Shown here one piece after another: positions 41,641 to 43,356 of a stretch of 43,356 nt of DNA; position 1 is the stretch's first letter; each line of letters begins with the position of its first letter. The stretch spans positions 1 through 43,356 of the forward strand of contig JAKJER010000050.1 of NCBI GenBank assembly GCA_022705325.1, in the 5' to 3' direction. The notes beneath the pieces were generated by a model, which did no database searches, was not told the origin of the DNA, and saw nothing but the letters and a program-made list of their open reading frames with translations. Source of the stretch: Planctomycetota bacterium. GTDB taxonomy: Bacteria; Planctomycetota; Phycisphaerae; SM23-33. The translations under genes and the position numbers were made by a program.

Positions 41641-43254
41641 ATGAGTATCCGAAAGCTCGCCTGGTGCGCCCTCTTCGGCGCGGGGCTGGCATGCACCGCC
41701 GCCCTTCGTGCCGCCGATGCGCCGACCGGCTCGTCGGACGCGCCCCCCGTGGTCAAGACCGCCCAGGGCGAGATCCGCGGCCAGACGGACGCGGGCGTCG
41801 CCGCGCACCTGGGCATCCCCTTCGCCGCCCCTCCGACCGGTACGTTGCGATGGAAGCCCCCCCAACCCCCCGCCGCCTGGAGCGGCGTCCGCGACTGCAC
41901 GCAATTCGGACCGGCCTGCCCCCAGCCGGCCGGGCTGGGCGCCCAGCGGGACGTGGGCAAGCAGGATGAGGACTGCCTGTATCTCAACGTCTGGACCGCC
42001 GCCCGGGCGGGCGAGAAGAAGCCCGTCATGGTGTGGATCCACGGGGGCGGATGCACGACCGGGGCGGGCAGCCTGCCGTATTACAGCGGCGCCGCCCTGG
42101 CCAAGGCGGGCGTGGTCCTGGTGACGATCAACTATCGCCTGGGCCCGCTGGGGTATCTGGCCCACCCGCTGTTGTCGAAGGAATCGAGCGAGGGCGTGAG
42201 CGGCAACTACGGGCACCTCGACCAGATCGCCGCCCTGCGATGGGTCCGCGACAACATCGCGGTCTTCGGCGGCGATCCGGAGTGCGTGACCATCTTCGGC
42301 GAGTCGGCCGGGGCGCTCAGCGTCTGCCGCCTCATGATCAGCCCGCAGGCGAAGGGGCTCTTTCATCGCGCCATCGCCCAGAGCGGCGGGGCCCACGGGC
42401 GCAACCGTCACCTCCGCCAACGCGTCGGTCGACTCGACAGCATGGAGGACGTCGGGCGACAGGTGGCCGCTCGCCTGGGCTGCGACAAGGCCGATGACGT
42501 CCTGGCGGCCATGCGGGCCAAGACGCCCGCGGAGCTGCTGGCCGCCACCGATCCCGCGCAGGGGCTGTTCGGCAAGGGCATCAAGTTCGCCCCCATCGTC
42601 GACGGCTGGACCATCCCCGACGATCCGGGCCTGATGTTCGAACAGGGCAAGTTTCACCGCGTGCCCATGATGCTGGGCACCAACGCCGACGAGGGGACGA
42701 TGTTCCTCCAGCAGTTGCCCGCGCTGCGGACGGTCGGCTATCGCCTGACGGTGCGCGTGCTCTTTTCCGAGCAGTCCGACACGCTGCTGCGGCTGTTCCC
42801 GGTCACCCGCGACGAGGACGTGAAGGGGGCCCTGAACAAGCTGGTGACTGTGGCGGCGTTCGTCTGCCCCGCGAAGGAGATCGCGGTGTCGATGGCCGAG
42901 CACGGCGGGCGGGCGTACCTCTACCACTTCACCCGCGTGCCGCCCATCGACCTGGCCCGCAAGCTCGGGGCGTTTCACGGGTTGGAGATCGTCTACACGT
43001 TCGGCAACCTGCGCGACGGGATGGGCTTCGACCAGACCGACCGCCGGCTGTCAGCCGATATGATGGCCCGCTGGACTCGCTTCGCGGCCGCGGGCGAGCC
43101 TAACGGCGGGACCATGCCGGCCTGGCCCGCGTACGATCCGCAGGCCGACCGGCACATGGAGTTCGGCGACGCGCCGGCGGTGAAGGCAGGCCTGTACAAG
43201 GAGGCTTGCGATGCGATCCGGCAGCGCAGAGAATCGACCAAGACCCCGAAGTGA
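41641..43254 (+). CDS. Type B carboxylesterase, exported
   Basis: 537 residues, typical of the COesterase alpha/beta-hydrolase family. AAGGAGA lies six bases before the ATG, and a signal peptide ends near LRAADA. The oxyanion segment is VWIHGGG (about 131-137). The nucleophile is Ser222 in IFGESAGA, the acid Glu351 in TNADEGTMF, and the base His446 in GAFHGLEIVYTF, so the triad is complete. EDCLYLNVW and GHLDQIAALRWVRDNIAVFG are also family signatures. Probably hydrolyses carboxylic esters in the periplasm, perhaps acyl groups on polysaccharides; the substrate is unknown. The next gene begins 24 bp after its stop. Confidence 0.95.
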   Translation: MSIRKLAWCALFGAGLACTAALRAADAPTGSSDAPPVVKTAQGEIRGQTDAGVAAHLGIPFAAPPTGTLRWKPPQPPAAWSGVRDCTQFGPACPQPAGLGAQRDVGKQDEDCLYLNVWTAARAGEKKPVMVWIHGGGCTTGAGSLPYYSGAALAKAGVVLVTINYRLGPLGYLAHPLLSKESSEGVSGNYGHLDQIAALRWVRDNIAVFGGDPECVTIFGESAGALSVCRLMISPQAKGLFHRAIAQSGGAHGRNRHLRQRVGRLDSMEDVGRQVAARLGCDKADDVLAAMRAKTPAELLAATDPAQGLFGKGIKFAPIVDGWTIPDDPGLMFEQGKFHRVPMMLGTNADEGTMFLQQLPALRTVGYRLTVRVLFSEQSDTLLRLFPVTRDEDVKGALNKLVTVAAFVCPAKEIAVSMAEHGGRAYLYHFTRVPPIDLARKLGAFHGLEIVYTFGNLRDGMGFDQTDRRLSADMMARWTRFAAAGEPNGGTMPAWPAYDPQADRHMEFGDAPAVKAGLYKEACDAIRQRRESTKTPK

Positions 43255-43278
43255 CGGTTTCAGCCCCGGAGAGACGCG

Positions 43279-43356
43279 ATGACGACAAGACGGATGCGAA
43301 CAGCCGCGTGGGTGGGGATGACCTTGGCGGCCTTGGCGGTTGCGATGCCGCCCGCC
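43279..43356 (+). CDS. Start of an exported protein, cut by the window end
   Basis: 26 codons are present. ATG at 43279 has GGAGAGA upstream. The peptide TRRMRTAAWVGMTLAALAVA is a signal sequence, so the protein is exported. It is 24 bp after the carboxylesterase on the same strand, suggesting an operon. Nothing can be said of the mature protein. Confidence 0.7.
   Translation, partial: MTTRRMRTAAWVGMTLAALAVAMPPA

Overview
The window is GC-rich (roughly two-thirds G+C by eye) chromosomal DNA from a planctomycete, most likely class Phycisphaerae. Supporting signs are PEP-CTERM surface proteins made of autotransporter-associated beta-strand repeats, solitary prepilin-like proteins ending in an H-X9-DG type motif, two large HzsA-related/PD40 c-type cytochromes, Ala-Pro-Thr linkers and a PQQ-type propeller protein. 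No rRNA, tRNA or CRISPR array was recognised. The genus cannot be named from sequence alone.

Layout. 1-126: the 3' end of an ISAs1-type transposase and its probable terminal repeat. 181-3969: a 1262-residue HzsA-related multihaem protein whose coding sequence carries two palindromic insertions; a perfect 12-bp-stem hairpin at 4130-4156 separates it from the next gene. 4230-14480 (minus): two giant PEP-CTERM repeat proteins. 14652-16459 (minus): a ParA ATPase with a long repetitive tail, translationally coupled to a VanZ-like membrane protein. 16711-16911: a cold-shock protein. 16921-18271 (minus): a DUF3592 protein and a prepilin-like protein. 18473-24612 (plus): PQQ-like propeller, second HzsA-related protein, HAD phosphatase, and a short secretin-domain lipoprotein.

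24625-28289 (minus): a beta-propeller lipoprotein, a GH57 glucanase/transferase and a GT4 glucan-synthase-like enzyme, suggesting alpha-glucan metabolism. 28481-32376 (minus): a tight gene string of a membrane-anchored protein, aroB, a toxin-antitoxin-like pair, a half-length antitoxin copy and pyrD. 32451-33993: a prepilin-like gene divergent from a FadR/GntR regulator. 34206-38303 (minus): a third PEP-CTERM repeat protein with a textbook terminator. 38609-39842 (minus): a prepilin-like protein and a small secreted protein. 39897-43356: an FGGY sugar kinase divergent from a type-B carboxylesterase, followed by the start of another exported protein.

Themes. Most of the coding capacity is exported: surface repeat proteins, pseudopilin-like proteins, secretin-like lipoprotein and periplasmic haem proteins. 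Several genes have a near-consensus -10 box only 6-15 nt before the start and no Shine-Dalgarno sequence, suggesting leaderless or very short-leader mRNAs beside genes with ordinary leaders. The best candidates for undescribed biology are the palindromic elements inside the HzsA-related gene, the three copies of an unnamed domain in the largest surface protein, the ParA tail with a duplicated RLHG-type motif, the toxin-antitoxin-like cassette between aroB and pyrD, and the short secretin-like lipoprotein.
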